This document shows, piece after piece, positions 33,272-42,648 of a stretch of 64,000 bases of DNA. Every line of letters begins with the position of its first letter. Within the stretch, counting starts at the first letter, position 1. Origin of the DNA: Paenibacillus sp. J23TS9 (GTDB lineage: Bacteria > Bacillota > Bacilli > Paenibacillales > Paenibacillaceae); the NCBI RefSeq assembly GCF_018403225.1, contig NZ_BOSG01000001.1, forward strand, positions 3,270,825 to 3,334,824. The letters are read 5' to 3'. The position numbers were made by a program, and so were the translations under genes. Under the pieces are notes generated by a model that saw only the letters and a list, made by a program, of their open reading frames with translations, ran no database searches and was not told the DNA's origin.

Positions 33272-36178
33272 TCAGCTTTGATCCTGCTCAATAAGCTCGA
33301 TCCATTCGTTATACTCCGTTTGTAGCTTGCCGTATTCATCCTGTAGCTGGCTGTGTTCTTCCTGCAGCTTATCTGTCTTTTCCTGCTGAAGCTCGAGTTC
33401 CGCCTGAAGCAGTCGGTACTGATTGGCCATCAATTCAAAGTTCTCGCCAACCTCCCGAAGCTGGGCAGATGTCTGTTCCTTCTCATTTTGCAGATTATCC
33501 AGTTGATCTTCGCCTGCTGCAATTTGACGTCTCCATTCCTCCAGCTCATCCTGCAGCTCCTGTTCCCTGCTGTTCCAGTTTTGCTGACGGTTCATCATAT
33601 CCTCAAGCTTTTCCTGGTAGGTCTGCATCGAATGCTCCGCATTTCGCATCAGCTCACGCTGTTCATTTTCTCTGCTCGCAGCATCATCCAGCAGCCGGGT
33701 AAGCTCATTCACCTTCTGTTGTGCCTGATCCTTCTCCTCCAGTACCATCAGGTACTCGATTTCGGCATCCTCCTGCTGGCGTTTCATATCGCTGCCCTTC
33801 TGTTGAAGCTCGTCATACTGCTTTTGCAAGCCATGATACTGCTGCTTCAAATGTTCATACTGTTTCAGATGCTCCTGATAGAGCCGGTCCATATTCACAT
33901 GGTTTTGTTCTGCTTCCTTAAGTTGGCGTTTGGCCTCCTGATAAGCCGATTCCCGCTCTGCGAGCTCTTCGCCGAGCTGTTCGTATTTCCGTTTGTTCTC
34001 TGCAATGCCCTCCTGCAGTTCTTCATGCTCGAGCATATGCAGCTCATATTGATCTGTCAGCACCTCATGCTGCTGCAAAATTTCGCCATGCTGCCGCTGC
34101 AGTTTCCGGTACTGTTCTTCCTTTTCTTCCATGGACTTCTGCAGCTTCAGAAGCTGGACTTCTTTTTGTTCTGCTGTCTGCTGGGCCTCTAGATACTGTT
34201 CCTCTGCAGCCTCTAACACCTGCTGCAGCTCCAGAGTTTGCAATTCGCTTGCTTCCAGCGTCTGCTGCAGCTCCAAAGTTTGCGTTCTGCTTGCCTCCAG
34301 CGACTGCTGCAGCTCCAGAGTTTGCGCTCTGCTTGCCTCCAGCGTCTGCTGCAGCTCCAAAGTTTGCGTTCTGCTTGCCTCCAGCGACTGCTGCAGCTCC
34401 AGAGTTTGCTCTCTGCTTGCCTCCAGCGACTGCTGCAGCTCCAGAGTTTGCAATTCGCTTGCTTCCAGCGTCTGCTGCAGCTCCAGAGTTTGCGCTCTGC
34501 TTGCCTCCAGCGACTGCTGCAGCTCCAGAGTTTGCAATTCGCTTGCTTCCAGCGTCTGCTGCAGCTCCAAAGATTGCGTTTCGCTTGCTTCCAGCGTCTG
34601 CTGCAGTTTGAGATACCGCTCTTCTCTGTCCTCGAGCGCCTGCTCTAGCTGCTGTTGCTGGTTTTCCTTCTCCTTCAAGGACTGCTGCAACTGTTGTACC
34701 AGTGCCTCATTCGACTCGAGTTTGGCCTGATGCTCCCGAAGCTGCTTTTCCTTCTCCACCAGAAGTTCCTTCTGTTCTTCAATCGAAAGCTCCTGCAGTT
34801 GTAGCGTTTCATCCAGATCGTCAAGCTTCTTGTTCTGCGAATGGATCAGCTGCTGCTGTTCATCGAGTCTACCTTGATATTCCAAGGCTTTCTGGTCTGC
34901 AGATGCGAGCTTCTGCGAATCTTTATCCGCTTGTTCCTTCAATACGCTGAGCTCGTCATGAAGCGACTTCATACCGGCTTCAAGTGCATCGTTCTGTTCT
35001 CCTGCTTCCAGAACGCGAAGCTCCAGCTCACCGATCTCTTCCTTCTGCTTCTCGACTTGAGTCCGCCAGGATGCCGCTTCTGTGTGCAGCTCCTCAAGCT
35101 CTGACTTCTGTTTATTGGAAGAAGTACTATATTCTTCAAGCAGCTTTTGCATCCGACGATGCTCCTCTTCCGAGTGTACAGCTTCCTCCTTCAAACGGCC
35201 CACCTGTCCATTCAGACGGATCTGCTGCTCTCTGAGCGTCTTCAGCTCGGTCTGGGAGACCTCCTCTTTCTTCAGTGCTGCCTGATGCTGCTCCTGAAGC
35301 TTGGCATATGCATTTTTCGCCTGCTGCAGCTCCTCTTGCAAACTCCGAAGCTTGCCTTGGAGCTGAGAGCTTCCTCCCCTTAATTCATCAAGCTGCTTGT
35401 TCAGCCCATCAACAGCTGCCTTATGCTTTTTCTCCGATTCCTGCAGAGAAGTCTCATACTTCTGCTGGGATTCTCTCAATACGGTTTGATGCTTCTCCTC
35501 CGTACTCTTCAGAAGTTCCTGATGCTTCTGCTGCGCTGACTGAAGTGTCGCGGCATGCCCGCGCTCAAGCTCCTGCATGGCCGTTTTATGCTTTGCTTCC
35601 AGGGACTGCCTGTCCCGCTGCAGCTGTTCTGCGGCTTGCTTCTCCTTGCGCTGCAGGGACTCCTTTATTTCCGTTTCCTTTTTCAATAAAATACGGGTAT
35701 CCTCGAGTTCTTTACTTAGCGTTGTCCGGGTTTTCTGAAGCTCTCCCGTCAACGACGCCTTTATTTCCTCGAGCTGCTTCTCAAGTCCCGCTTTCTCGGT
35801 TTCCCACCGTTTGCGGAGCTCTTCCTTCTCCTTTATGCCCGTCGAATGCTCTTCCTTAAGCTTCGCATACAATTCCTGCTGCTCTGTCCGCGCAGCCTGA
35901 AGCTGAGCCAGCTCACTCCGGAGCTCACTTCTTTCTCCGGTCAGCATTTTGACTTCGTTGCGAATATCCTGCATCTGGATCGCTTCCTCAGCCATATGTA
36001 CAGCAGCCAATACGGCCAATTTTGGCGTATCCAACCGGGAATGGCTCTTGGATATGAGGTTCATTCGCTCATCGACATAAGTGGCAACCTTTTTCATATA
36101 GTCGGCACTGCTGCCTACCAGTTTATAAGAAGTCCCGTAGATTTCTACGGAGACACGTGTACGATCAGGTGTAGTCAC
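33272..36178 (-). CDS. zapA: Giant ZapA-domain coiled-coil protein
   Basis: 968 residues from a GTG at 36178 (AAGGAGG eight bases upstream); an ATG at 36196 has no site. Residues about 8-85 are a ZapA domain (VSVEIYGTSYKLVGSS, YMKKVATYVDERMNLIS, LAVLAAVHMAEEAIQ), the FtsZ-ring-binding module. The other 880 residues are almost unbroken coiled coil rich in E, Q, L and K, with a near-exact 14-residue repeat at about 525-651. Bacterial ZapA is normally about 85-110 residues. Position after pheT matches B. subtilis zapA. The pheT terminator lies between, so it may have its own promoter. FtsZ bundling over long distance is an inference. Confidence 0.85.
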   Translation of the reverse strand: MTTPDRTRVSVEIYGTSYKLVGSSADYMKKVATYVDERMNLISKSHSRLDTPKLAVLAAVHMAEEAIQMQDIRNEVKMLTGERSELRSELAQLQAARTEQQELYAKLKEEHSTGIKEKEELRKRWETEKAGLEKQLEEIKASLTGELQKTRTTLSKELEDTRILLKKETEIKESLQRKEKQAAEQLQRDRQSLEAKHKTAMQELERGHAATLQSAQQKHQELLKSTEEKHQTVLRESQQKYETSLQESEKKHKAAVDGLNKQLDELRGGSSQLQGKLRSLQEELQQAKNAYAKLQEQHQAALKKEEVSQTELKTLREQQIRLNGQVGRLKEEAVHSEEEHRRMQKLLEEYSTSSNKQKSELEELHTEAASWRTQVEKQKEEIGELELRVLEAGEQNDALEAGMKSLHDELSVLKEQADKDSQKLASADQKALEYQGRLDEQQQLIHSQNKKLDDLDETLQLQELSIEEQKELLVEKEKQLREHQAKLESNEALVQQLQQSLKEKENQQQQLEQALEDREERYLKLQQTLEASETQSLELQQTLEASELQTLELQQSLEASRAQTLELQQTLEASELQTLELQQSLEASREQTLELQQSLEASRTQTLELQQTLEASRAQTLELQQSLEASRTQTLELQQTLEASELQTLELQQVLEAAEEQYLEAQQTAEQKEVQLLKLQKSMEEKEEQYRKLQRQHGEILQQHEVLTDQYELHMLEHEELQEGIAENKRKYEQLGEELAERESAYQEAKRQLKEAEQNHVNMDRLYQEHLKQYEHLKQQYHGLQKQYDELQQKGSDMKRQQEDAEIEYLMVLEEKDQAQQKVNELTRLLDDAASRENEQRELMRNAEHSMQTYQEKLEDMMNRQQNWNSREQELQDELEEWRRQIAAGEDQLDNLQNEKEQTSAQLREVGENFELMANQYRLLQAELELQQEKTDKLQEEHSQLQDEYGKLQTEYNEWIELIEQDQS
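34227..34604. repeat. Nine tandem 42-bp repeats inside zapA
   Basis: Nine units of exactly 42 bp, with start AGCTCCA(G/A)AGTTTGC and end GTCTGCTGC or GACTGCTGC on the plus strand. They encode LQQ(T/S)LEAS(E/R)xQTLE, two coiled-coil heptads per unit, so gain or loss of a unit keeps both reading frame and heptad phase. Copies differ at few sites, which suggests recent expansion or gene conversion. Degenerate units flank both sides. Confidence 0.95.
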
Positions 36179-36232
36179 AGTTGTGCCCTCCTTCATATGT
36201 GTGTGTTGACTCTGAGATGTCTGTTATTCTGC

Positions 36233-36276
36233 AAAAAAGCCACATCGAATCTTTATGTACATGGATTCGATGTGAC
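36233..36276 (-). terminator. Terminator of pheT
   Basis: AGTCACATCGAATC pairs with GATTCGATGTGGCT, followed by six T on the minus strand, between pheT and the zapA start. Confidence 0.88.
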
Positions 36277-36291
36277 TTCATTCAATTCCTG

Positions 36292-38742
36292 CTATTTTCT
36301 CAATTCTGCATGAAAAGTTTGCTCAAGCTGGCTGACTACGGCTGCATGCGCGGCTGAAACCTCTTCATCCGTAAGCGTGCGCTCGTTATGGCGGTACACA
36401 AGAGCGATGGCTACACTCTTTTTGCCTACACCCAGCTTGCTGCCTGTGAATACATCGAATACCTGTACAGATTGCAGTAATTCCCCGGCAGCTTCACGAA
36501 TGACGGATAGCATCGCACCCGCTTCAACGCTGTCCTCAACGACCACGGCGATATCACGCTCGGAGGCCGGGAAGCGAGGTAGTTCGCGGTACCGGATATC
36601 TTCGCTCGCATAATCGTAGAGCGGCTGAAGCAGAATTTCCGCCGTATATACATCGCTCAGACCACGATCCTGCTGAAGCTGAGGATGGACTTGACCGAGT
36701 GTACCAATCAGCAGCTGCTCACCGCCATCATTGGTCAGATATACAGATGCTGACCGGCCTGGATGATAGCCCTGCGGCTTGTTGGCCACATAGCTGACCG
36801 AATTCTGGAGTCCCAGATATTCAAACAATGTTTCCAGCGCACCCTTCAGATCGAAGAAATCCACTTTTTCCGGTGTTTGATTCCACTGCTTTTGGCCACG
36901 GCTGCCGCAAAGCAGAAGGGTAAGCACAGAGATTTCCTTCGGCTGTGCAGTCAGCTGCTCCTCTTGACTGTAGAATACATTTCCCATCTCGAACATCGCA
37001 AGATCATGCTGCTTGCGGTTTGCGTTATAGGCAGCAACATCCAGAAGCTGAGGGATCACGCTGGTTCGAAGCACGCTCCGCTCCTCGCTCATTGGCATCG
37101 CAAGCTTGATCGCATGGCTTCCTTCTGTCAAAGCAGGGAATAGGGCTGTCAGATCCGGATGCGTAAAGGAATAGCTGATCACTTCCTGCCATCCCCCATG
37201 CGTGAACAATTTACGGACATCACGGCGCAGAGCCTGCGGTTTCGTGTAAGCGCCTGGCGTTGTCGGTCCTTCGATCGCTGTTGTCGGGATATTGTCATAC
37301 CCGTACAAACGGGCAATCTCTTCAATGAGATCCACATCACTGGTGATGTCCCCGCGGCGTGTTGGCACCTGAACCTCCAAAATACCTTGCGCTGTATCCG
37401 CACAGCTGAAATGCAGACGGTTGAAGATGGTTTTCACTTCAAGCATCGAAAGATCCGTGCCGAGGAAGCGGTTCAGCTTGTCAAAAGAAAGCACAATCAC
37501 CTTGTCCTCCACAGAAACCGACTCGGATTCCACGATGCCTTTATGAACGGTTCCCGCTGCATAACGTGATATTAATGCAGCTGCACGGTTCAAAGCAGGT
37601 ATAACAGCCCCCGGATCTACTTCTTTCTCAAAACGAAGGCTCGCTTCGGAACGGAGACCCAGCTGTCTTGAGGTCTTACGTACGGTACCGCCGTCAAATT
37701 TGGCGGATTCCAGTAAAATATTCACCGTATTGTCCGTCACTTCGGAATTCAAACCGCCCATGACACCGGCAAGAGCAACAGGCTTCACACCGTCGGTAAT
37801 CAGCAGCATATGCGGTTCAAGCTTGCGTTCCTGGTTGTCTAGTGTAACCATCGTTTCGCCTTCCTTGGCAAGACGGACATCGATGGCTCCGTTCGTCAGC
37901 TGGTCCGCATCAAATGCATGCAGCGGCTGCCCGTATTCCAGCATCACATAGTTGGTAATATCTACGATATTATTAATCGGACGCACTCCTGCGGCCATTA
38001 AACGGTTCTGCATCCAGAGCGGCGACGAACCGATCTTTACGCCGGTGATATATCTGGCGGCATAATGGCTGCAATGTTCCGGGGAGCTGATTTTCACAGA
38101 AATATGGTCCCCGGCTGCATCGCTGACTTCCACGAGCTCCTTTTCAATATCCGGCAGCTTGACATCGCGTCCCAGGATCGCTCCAACCTCGTAAGCCGCA
38201 CCAATCATGCTCAAGCAGTCCGAACGGTTCGGCGTTAGATCGAATTCCAGTACCTCATCATCGAGTCCCAGCACCTGGCTGATTGGCGTTCCGACATGTA
38301 CTGATTCAGGCAGCACCAAAATGCCTTCCTGCTGTTCCTTTGGCAGCAGCTTATCATTCATTCCAAGCTCTTTGGCCGAGCAAATCATGCCTTGGGAAAG
38401 AGCACCGCGAAGCTTGGCTTTTTTAATTTCCAGTCCACCCGGAAGCTTCGCTCCCACAAGTGCTACAGGCACCTTTTGGCCGGCATCCACATTTTTGGCG
38501 CCGCATACGATCTGGAGCTCTTCTTCCTGACCGGCATCAACGATGCAAATATTAAGCTTATCCGCATCCGGATGCTTTTCTTTGCTTTTCACATAGCCGA
38601 CAACGACCTTGGTTACCCCTTTATTGCGGTTTTCAATCTCGTCGATTTCGATCCCTGCACGCGTAATTTTCTCAGCCAGATCCTCGGCTGCCACATTTTC
38701 AAGCGAAACATAATCCGCTAACCACTCTGTTGATACTTTCAT
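36292..38742 (-). CDS. pheT: Phenylalanyl-tRNA synthetase beta subunit
   Basis: 816 residues, full length. Domains in order: tRNA-binding EMAP-like domain (VVVGYVKSKEKHPDADKLN, residues about 40-150), B3/B4 editing domain (LDDEVLEFDLTPNRSDCLSM), B5 (TRRGDITSDVDLIEEIARLYGYD), catalytic-like core, and C-terminal FDX-ACB anticodon-binding domain (RYRELPRFPASERDIAVVVE). Forms an alpha2-beta2 enzyme with PheS, 49 bases upstream. Under the T-box before pheS. Confidence 0.97.
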   Translation of the reverse strand: MKVSTEWLADYVSLENVAAEDLAEKITRAGIEIDEIENRNKGVTKVVVGYVKSKEKHPDADKLNICIVDAGQEEELQIVCGAKNVDAGQKVPVALVGAKLPGGLEIKKAKLRGALSQGMICSAKELGMNDKLLPKEQQEGILVLPESVHVGTPISQVLGLDDEVLEFDLTPNRSDCLSMIGAAYEVGAILGRDVKLPDIEKELVEVSDAAGDHISVKISSPEHCSHYAARYITGVKIGSSPLWMQNRLMAAGVRPINNIVDITNYVMLEYGQPLHAFDADQLTNGAIDVRLAKEGETMVTLDNQERKLEPHMLLITDGVKPVALAGVMGGLNSEVTDNTVNILLESAKFDGGTVRKTSRQLGLRSEASLRFEKEVDPGAVIPALNRAAALISRYAAGTVHKGIVESESVSVEDKVIVLSFDKLNRFLGTDLSMLEVKTIFNRLHFSCADTAQGILEVQVPTRRGDITSDVDLIEEIARLYGYDNIPTTAIEGPTTPGAYTKPQALRRDVRKLFTHGGWQEVISYSFTHPDLTALFPALTEGSHAIKLAMPMSEERSVLRTSVIPQLLDVAAYNANRKQHDLAMFEMGNVFYSQEEQLTAQPKEISVLTLLLCGSRGQKQWNQTPEKVDFFDLKGALETLFEYLGLQNSVSYVANKPQGYHPGRSASVYLTNDGGEQLLIGTLGQVHPQLQQDRGLSDVYTAEILLQPLYDYASEDIRYRELPRFPASERDIAVVVEDSVEAGAMLSVIREAAGELLQSVQVFDVFTGSKLGVGKKSVAIALVYRHNERTLTDEEVSAAHAAVVSQLEQTFHAELRK

Positions 38743-38791
38743 GCCGATCCCTTCCTTCTTTCCTTATTCGCTTGCCTTTTCGAGGTCCGCT

Positions 38792-39826
38792 TTACATGCG
38801 GGCAAACTGCTTCAAAAATGCCAAATCACTGCTATAGAAATGACGAATATCGTCAATGCCGTATTTCAAGATTGCGATCCGCTCCACACCCATACCGAAT
38901 GCAAATCCGCTGTATTTCTCCGGATCATAGCCGCCCATTTCGAGCACTTTCGGATGCACCATGCCGCAGCCCAAAATCTCCAGCCATCCGGTTTGCTTGC
39001 ACATCCGGCATCCATTGCCGCCACATTTTACGCAAGTGACATCCACTTCCGCGCTTGGTTCGGTGAACGGGAAGAAGCTGGGACGAAGGCGTATTTGCGT
39101 GTTAGGTCCAAACATTTCCTGTACGAACTGAAGCAGCGTGCCTTTCAGATCGCTCATGCGGATGTTTTCGCCAATAACCAGACCTTCAATTTGATTGAAC
39201 TGGAAGGAATGCGTGGCATCATCATCATCGCGGCGGTAAACCTTGCCCGGACAAATGATTTTCACAGGCACTTCGCCCTCCATTTTTTCCATGGTACGGA
39301 TTTGCACAGGGGAAGTCTGCGTGCGCATCAGGAGCTCTTCCGTAATATAGAACGTGTCCTGCATATCGCGCGCAGGATGGTTTTTCGGAAGATTCAGTGC
39401 CTCAAAGTTATAATAGTCTGTTTCCACCTCGGGACCCTCGGCAATGTGATAGCCCATCCCGATGAAGATTTCTTCGATCTCTTCGATAACCTTGTTCAGC
39501 GGATGAACGCCGCCTTGAGCCATTTTGCGTCCAGGCAATGTAACGTCGATCTTTTCCGCCTGCAGGCGCTGCTCGGTCTCAGCCTTCTGAAATGCATCCT
39601 GTTTGGATTCAATCAATGCTTCAATGGCCCCGCGCACCTCGTTGCCTACTTGGCCGATCACAGGACGTTCTTCTGCGCTCAGCGCGCCCATGCCACGCAA
39701 AATTTCAGTCAGCGCGCCCTTTTTACCCAAATATTTAACGCGCAGATCATTCAGCTTCTGTACATCCTCTACTCCTTGCAGCTGATCGAGGGCCTCCTGC
39801 CGCAGCGCTTCGAGTTTTTCCTTCAT
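38792..39826 (-). CDS. pheS: Phenylalanyl-tRNA synthetase alpha subunit
   Basis: 344 residues from the ATG at 39826 (AAGGAGG nine bases upstream). Class II core: motif 2 region ([30 protein letters not shown]) and motif 3 ([19 protein letters not shown]); a CxxC/CxxC cluster ([17 protein letters not shown]) is in the usual place. Start of the pheS-pheT operon, with a T-box leader ending about 100 bases upstream. Confidence 0.97.
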   Translation of the reverse strand: MKEKLEALRQEALDQLQGVEDVQKLNDLRVKYLGKKGALTEILRGMGALSAEERPVIGQVGNEVRGAIEALIESKQDAFQKAETEQRLQAEKIDVTLPGRKMAQGGVHPLNKVIEEIEEIFIGMGYHIAEGPEVETDYYNFEALNLPKNHPARDMQDTFYITEELLMRTQTSPVQIRTMEKMEGEVPVKIICPGKVYRRDDDDATHSFQFNQIEGLVIGENIRMSDLKGTLLQFVQEMFGPNTQIRLRPSFFPFTEPSAEVDVTCVKCGGNGCRMCKQTGWLEILGCGMVHPKVLEMGGYDPEKYSGFAFGMGVERIAILKYGIDDIRHFYSSDLAFLKQFARM

Positions 39827-39929
39827 CTCTTCCTGCCTCCTTCTCAAAGTAAAACGTACCGCATATTCAGAGCTTCAAAAAAGCGGATCAACGAGTGATG
39901 CACTTTAGCTCCAAAGCTTTGCAGAAAAC

Positions 39930-40205
39930 AAAAAAGGCCTTTTCTCCCGAAAAAGGGACGAAAAGACCGTGGTACCACCCTTGTTAGAACAGCATGATTC
40001 CCTTAGTCGGTAAATATGCATGTTCTCACTTTAATCGTTGTAACGGTTCGAGGACCGGTATCCCCTACTGGCATTAAACCGATTATATCGGTCAAAGGGT
40101 TCAAGGAACTGCTCCGGAGGGAATTTCAGCAGCCTGTTACTGTAGAAACGCTCTCAATCTGCGGCGTCTCCTCCCTGTAAAGTGGTACTGCTTACTTGTC
40201 TCCAT
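39930..40205 (-). promoter_or_regulatory. T-box leader of pheST (Phe, UUC specifier)
   Basis: On the minus strand the conserved T-box AAGGGTGGTACCACGG (39967-39982) precedes a strong terminator: GGTCTTTTCGTCCC pairs with GGGAGAAAAGGCC, followed by six T (39930-39935). Upstream, the stem I region near 40105-40140 shows GCTGAAATTCCCTCC with a TTC codon at 40121-40123, the expected phenylalanine specifier. Uncharged tRNA-Phe should open the terminator. Confidence 0.93.
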
Positions 40206-40332
40206 CATGGCATTTATATTGTTGTCAAAACTCTTCTTATCTGCGTTATATTCAAGCGACACACTATAGTCAACTATTATAAGTAAAAAAGGCGGCTCTG
40301 GCAAGTCATCCTGTGTACCTGCTGCTGGTTGC

Positions 40333-42177
40333 TTACAAGCCCTCCAATTCCTTTCTTAGCTCACGGATTTCCAGTATGCGCTCCTGACTGCCTTCCGGTT
40401 CTTCTACGCCAAGCAGCCTCGTAATTTCCCACTCCAGCGCAAGCCTCCGGTTCTCCTTCTCCGTATCTTCCTTTAAACCGCCGCGATGCCGTATCAGCCG
40501 TTCCTCCTCTTCCTCCACCGTGCCTTCAAACAGCTCCGGCTCTTTTTTTTCGGGGGCTAGCGTCAAAAGACGGTTGGCCAGCTTGCGGACGAGCATACGG
40601 TCATGCGACACAACGAGAAGTGCCCCTGGATATGCGGCTAGCGCTTCCTCCACTACCTCACGTGTCGAAATGTCCAAGTAATTCGTCGGCTCATCCAGCA
40701 CGAGCAGGTTTGCACCGCTGAAATAGAGCTGTACGAAAGCAGCCCGGCATTTTTCACCCATGCTGAGGTCACCAATCCTTTTAAACACATCTTCCCTGGA
40801 AAAGAGAAAACAACCCAGAATCGTACGCGCATGTGTCTCCGTCATTTCAGGCAGGCGAAGCAAACTGTCCAGCAGCGTCTCGTCTTCCCTCAAGCCTTCA
40901 AGCTCCTGTGAAAAATATCCCGTGCTTACGCCAGGATGCATCCACACCCTGCCTTCGGTCGGCTCCAATTCGCCAAGTACCAGCCTCAACAGCGTTGATT
41001 TCCCGCTTCCGTTCGGTCCTCGCACCGCAAGCCGGTCGCCGCGGGACAGCTGCAGATTCAAATCCTTGAACAGCTGCCTTCCCTCATAACCAAAAGAGAT
41101 ATGTTCAAGTCGCAGCAGTACGCGGGCAGCGAATCCTCCTTCGCCCAGCTGCATGTTCATGGTGAGAGCATTTTTCGGCTTCTGCACGCTATTCTGCTCG
41201 AGACGTTCCAATTCTTTTTGCTTGGCATGATACCTGGAAATGTTTTTCTTGGCCTTCGCTTTGTAATAAGGAGTAGCCGCTTTGGTTTCGGTATTTTTAT
41301 CTGCCGACTTTTCGGCATTGTGGAACCATTCCTGGTATCGGCGAATCGACTCCTCCAGTGCTTCCCTCGCCTGCTTTTGCTTCTTGTAAAGCGCCTCCTG
41401 TTCCTTCAGCTCACGTTCCCTTTCCCGTTTGTAATCCGAATAACCGCCTTTATATTTCTTTACCCCGCTATCCGTCAGCTCGCAGATTCCCGTCGCGACA
41501 TGGTCCAGAAACATCCGGTCATGCGATACGAACAGCACGGTGCCTTCATAGCGGTTCAGCCACTCTTCTAGCCAGGTCATACTGTCTCCATCCAGATGGT
41601 TGGTCGGCTCATCAAGCAGCAGGAACGCTGGACGTTTGACGAGCAGGGCTGCAAGCCGGACTCTTGTCTTCTGCCCGCCACTCAGTTCGGAAAAGGGTAC
41701 CTGCCATAATTCCGCCCTGATGTTCAGCATGTTGAGTACCTTCTCTACTTCAATTTCCCACTGGAAGCCATCCAGCTGTTCATAGCGCTCGAGCGCTTGA
41801 CCATAAGCTTCAAGCAGCTTACTGTCCTCCGAAGCTTCGGAATCCGCCAGCTCTTTTTCCAGCTGGTTGAGCTTTTGCTTCACTTCATACAGCTCGCCGC
41901 TGTCGAAGCCAGCCGCCGCAAGCGTCGTCAAGGAAAGTAAGGATTCGGAGCTTTGCTCCATCATCCCCCACTGCGCCAGCGGCAAAACACGTTCCACGGT
42001 TCCCCGATCCGGCTCAAGCTGCCCGGTCAATACCTTCAACAGCGTAGTTTTCCCTGCTCCATTAACGCCGAACAGAGCCAGTCTTTCACCTTCATATATT
42101 TCAAAATCCACCTTTTCAAAGATGGTTTTACCTTTAAATTCTTTGGCCAAATTTTTCGCTTTTAAAATATTCATCAT
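40333..42177 (-). CDS. ABC-F ATPase, VmlR-like ribosome protection type
   Basis: 614 residues, two ABC domains in one chain, no membrane part. First site: GVNGAGKTT, LSGGQKTRVRLA, FLLLDEPTNHLD; second: GPNGSGKST, LSMGEKCRAAF, LLVLDEPTNYLD. Between them is a charged linker of about 80 residues (YKRERERELKEQEAL, KAKKNISRYHAKQKE), the arm that reaches the peptidyl-transferase centre in antibiotic-resistance ABC-F proteins. The leader with a small peptide and terminator is typical of drug-induced members. Resistance to lincosamide, streptogramin or pleuromutilin type drugs is possible; the sequence cannot say which. Confidence 0.87.
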   Translation of the reverse strand: MMNILKAKNLAKEFKGKTIFEKVDFEIYEGERLALFGVNGAGKTTLLKVLTGQLEPDRGTVERVLPLAQWGMMEQSSESLLSLTTLAAAGFDSGELYEVKQKLNQLEKELADSEASEDSKLLEAYGQALERYEQLDGFQWEIEVEKVLNMLNIRAELWQVPFSELSGGQKTRVRLAALLVKRPAFLLLDEPTNHLDGDSMTWLEEWLNRYEGTVLFVSHDRMFLDHVATGICELTDSGVKKYKGGYSDYKRERERELKEQEALYKKQKQAREALEESIRRYQEWFHNAEKSADKNTETKAATPYYKAKAKKNISRYHAKQKELERLEQNSVQKPKNALTMNMQLGEGGFAARVLLRLEHISFGYEGRQLFKDLNLQLSRGDRLAVRGPNGSGKSTLLRLVLGELEPTEGRVWMHPGVSTGYFSQELEGLREDETLLDSLLRLPEMTETHARTILGCFLFSREDVFKRIGDLSMGEKCRAAFVQLYFSGANLLVLDEPTNYLDISTREVVEEALAAYPGALLVVSHDRMLVRKLANRLLTLAPEKKEPELFEGTVEEEEERLIRHRGGLKEDTEKENRRLALEWEITRLLGVEEPEGSQERILEIRELRKELEGL

Positions 42178-42205
42178 AAACGCATCACCCTTTTGAGTAG
42201 AAATG

Positions 42206-42234
42206 GAAAAACCGCAGGCAGGGCTGCCTACGGT
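42206..42234 (-). terminator. Attenuator terminator before the ABC-F gene
   Basis: ACCGTAGGCA pairs with TGCCTGCGGT around GCCC, followed by TTTTT on the minus strand, 30 bases before the start codon. Confidence 0.88.
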
Positions 42235-42307
42235 AGGGATTTGGAATTTAGATGTCTATGACTGAACAAGCGGACCAGCGGCATTCATCGCTTTGGCATG
42301 TAAAAGC

Positions 42308-42391
42308 CTAGACGATCCGCTGAAGAACGCAGAAAAAAAAAAGCATTCCCGCATCCATGAACAAGGTCCACGAGTCTCCTAAAATAGACAT
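42308..42391 (-). CDS. 27-residue leader peptide of the ABC-F gene
   Basis: ATG at 42391, TAG at 42308-42310, with AGAGGA five bases upstream. The peptide starts MSILGDSWTL, includes MLFFF coded in a ten-T run, and ends VLQRIV. It sits between the promoter (42531-42559) and the terminator (42206-42234), as expected for ribosome-stalling control. A hairpin (CCAACAT/ATGTTG, 42434-42453) lies between promoter and peptide. Confidence 0.7.
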   Translation of the reverse strand: MSILGDSWTLFMDAGMLFFFCVLQRIV

Positions 42392-42530
42392 AACAATCCT
42401 CTTCCCTACGCAAGCGCAGAGCTGCCTGTTTGCAACATTTTGATGTTGGCATGCAGATTAGAGAGAACAGTCATGTGTATCCATCGGATGTGTGGTTACC
42501 TCTTTTCATTAGGATGAGATGCTTGATGAC

Positions 42531-42559
42531 ATTCTAACAAATTTCCCCGTAGATGGAAA
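42531..42559 (-). promoter_or_regulatory. Predicted promoter of the ABC-F leader
   Basis: Minus strand TTTCCA (42554-42559), 17-base spacer, TAGAAT (42531-42536). The leader to the ABC-F gene would be about 350 bases. Confidence 0.55.
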
Positions 42560-42584
42560 GCCCGCATTTTTTTAATACCTTTGA

Positions 42585-42622
42585 AAAGAAAAGACCATCC
42601 CCGGTCAATCAGGTATGGTCTT
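42585..42622 (-). terminator. Terminator of the glycosidase operon
   Basis: AAGACCATACC pairs with GGGATGGTCTT, followed by TTCTTTTC on the minus strand, about 30 bases after the GH42 stop. Confidence 0.82.
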
Positions 42623-42648
42623 GATATATTAAGCTTTATCCGTCTTGT

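Noticed and set aside
34227..34604. CRISPR-like direct repeat array
   Set aside because: Units abut with no unique spacers, lie inside a coding frame and no cas genes are near.
34131..34730. Open frames on the plus strand across the 42-bp repeats, one Cys/Ser-rich, others Leu/Gln- or Ala/Pro-rich
   Set aside because: All are antisense to the zapA coding repeats; a 42-bp periodic sequence without stops stays open in several frames. No ribosome sites, and the minus frame has the continuous ZapA homology.
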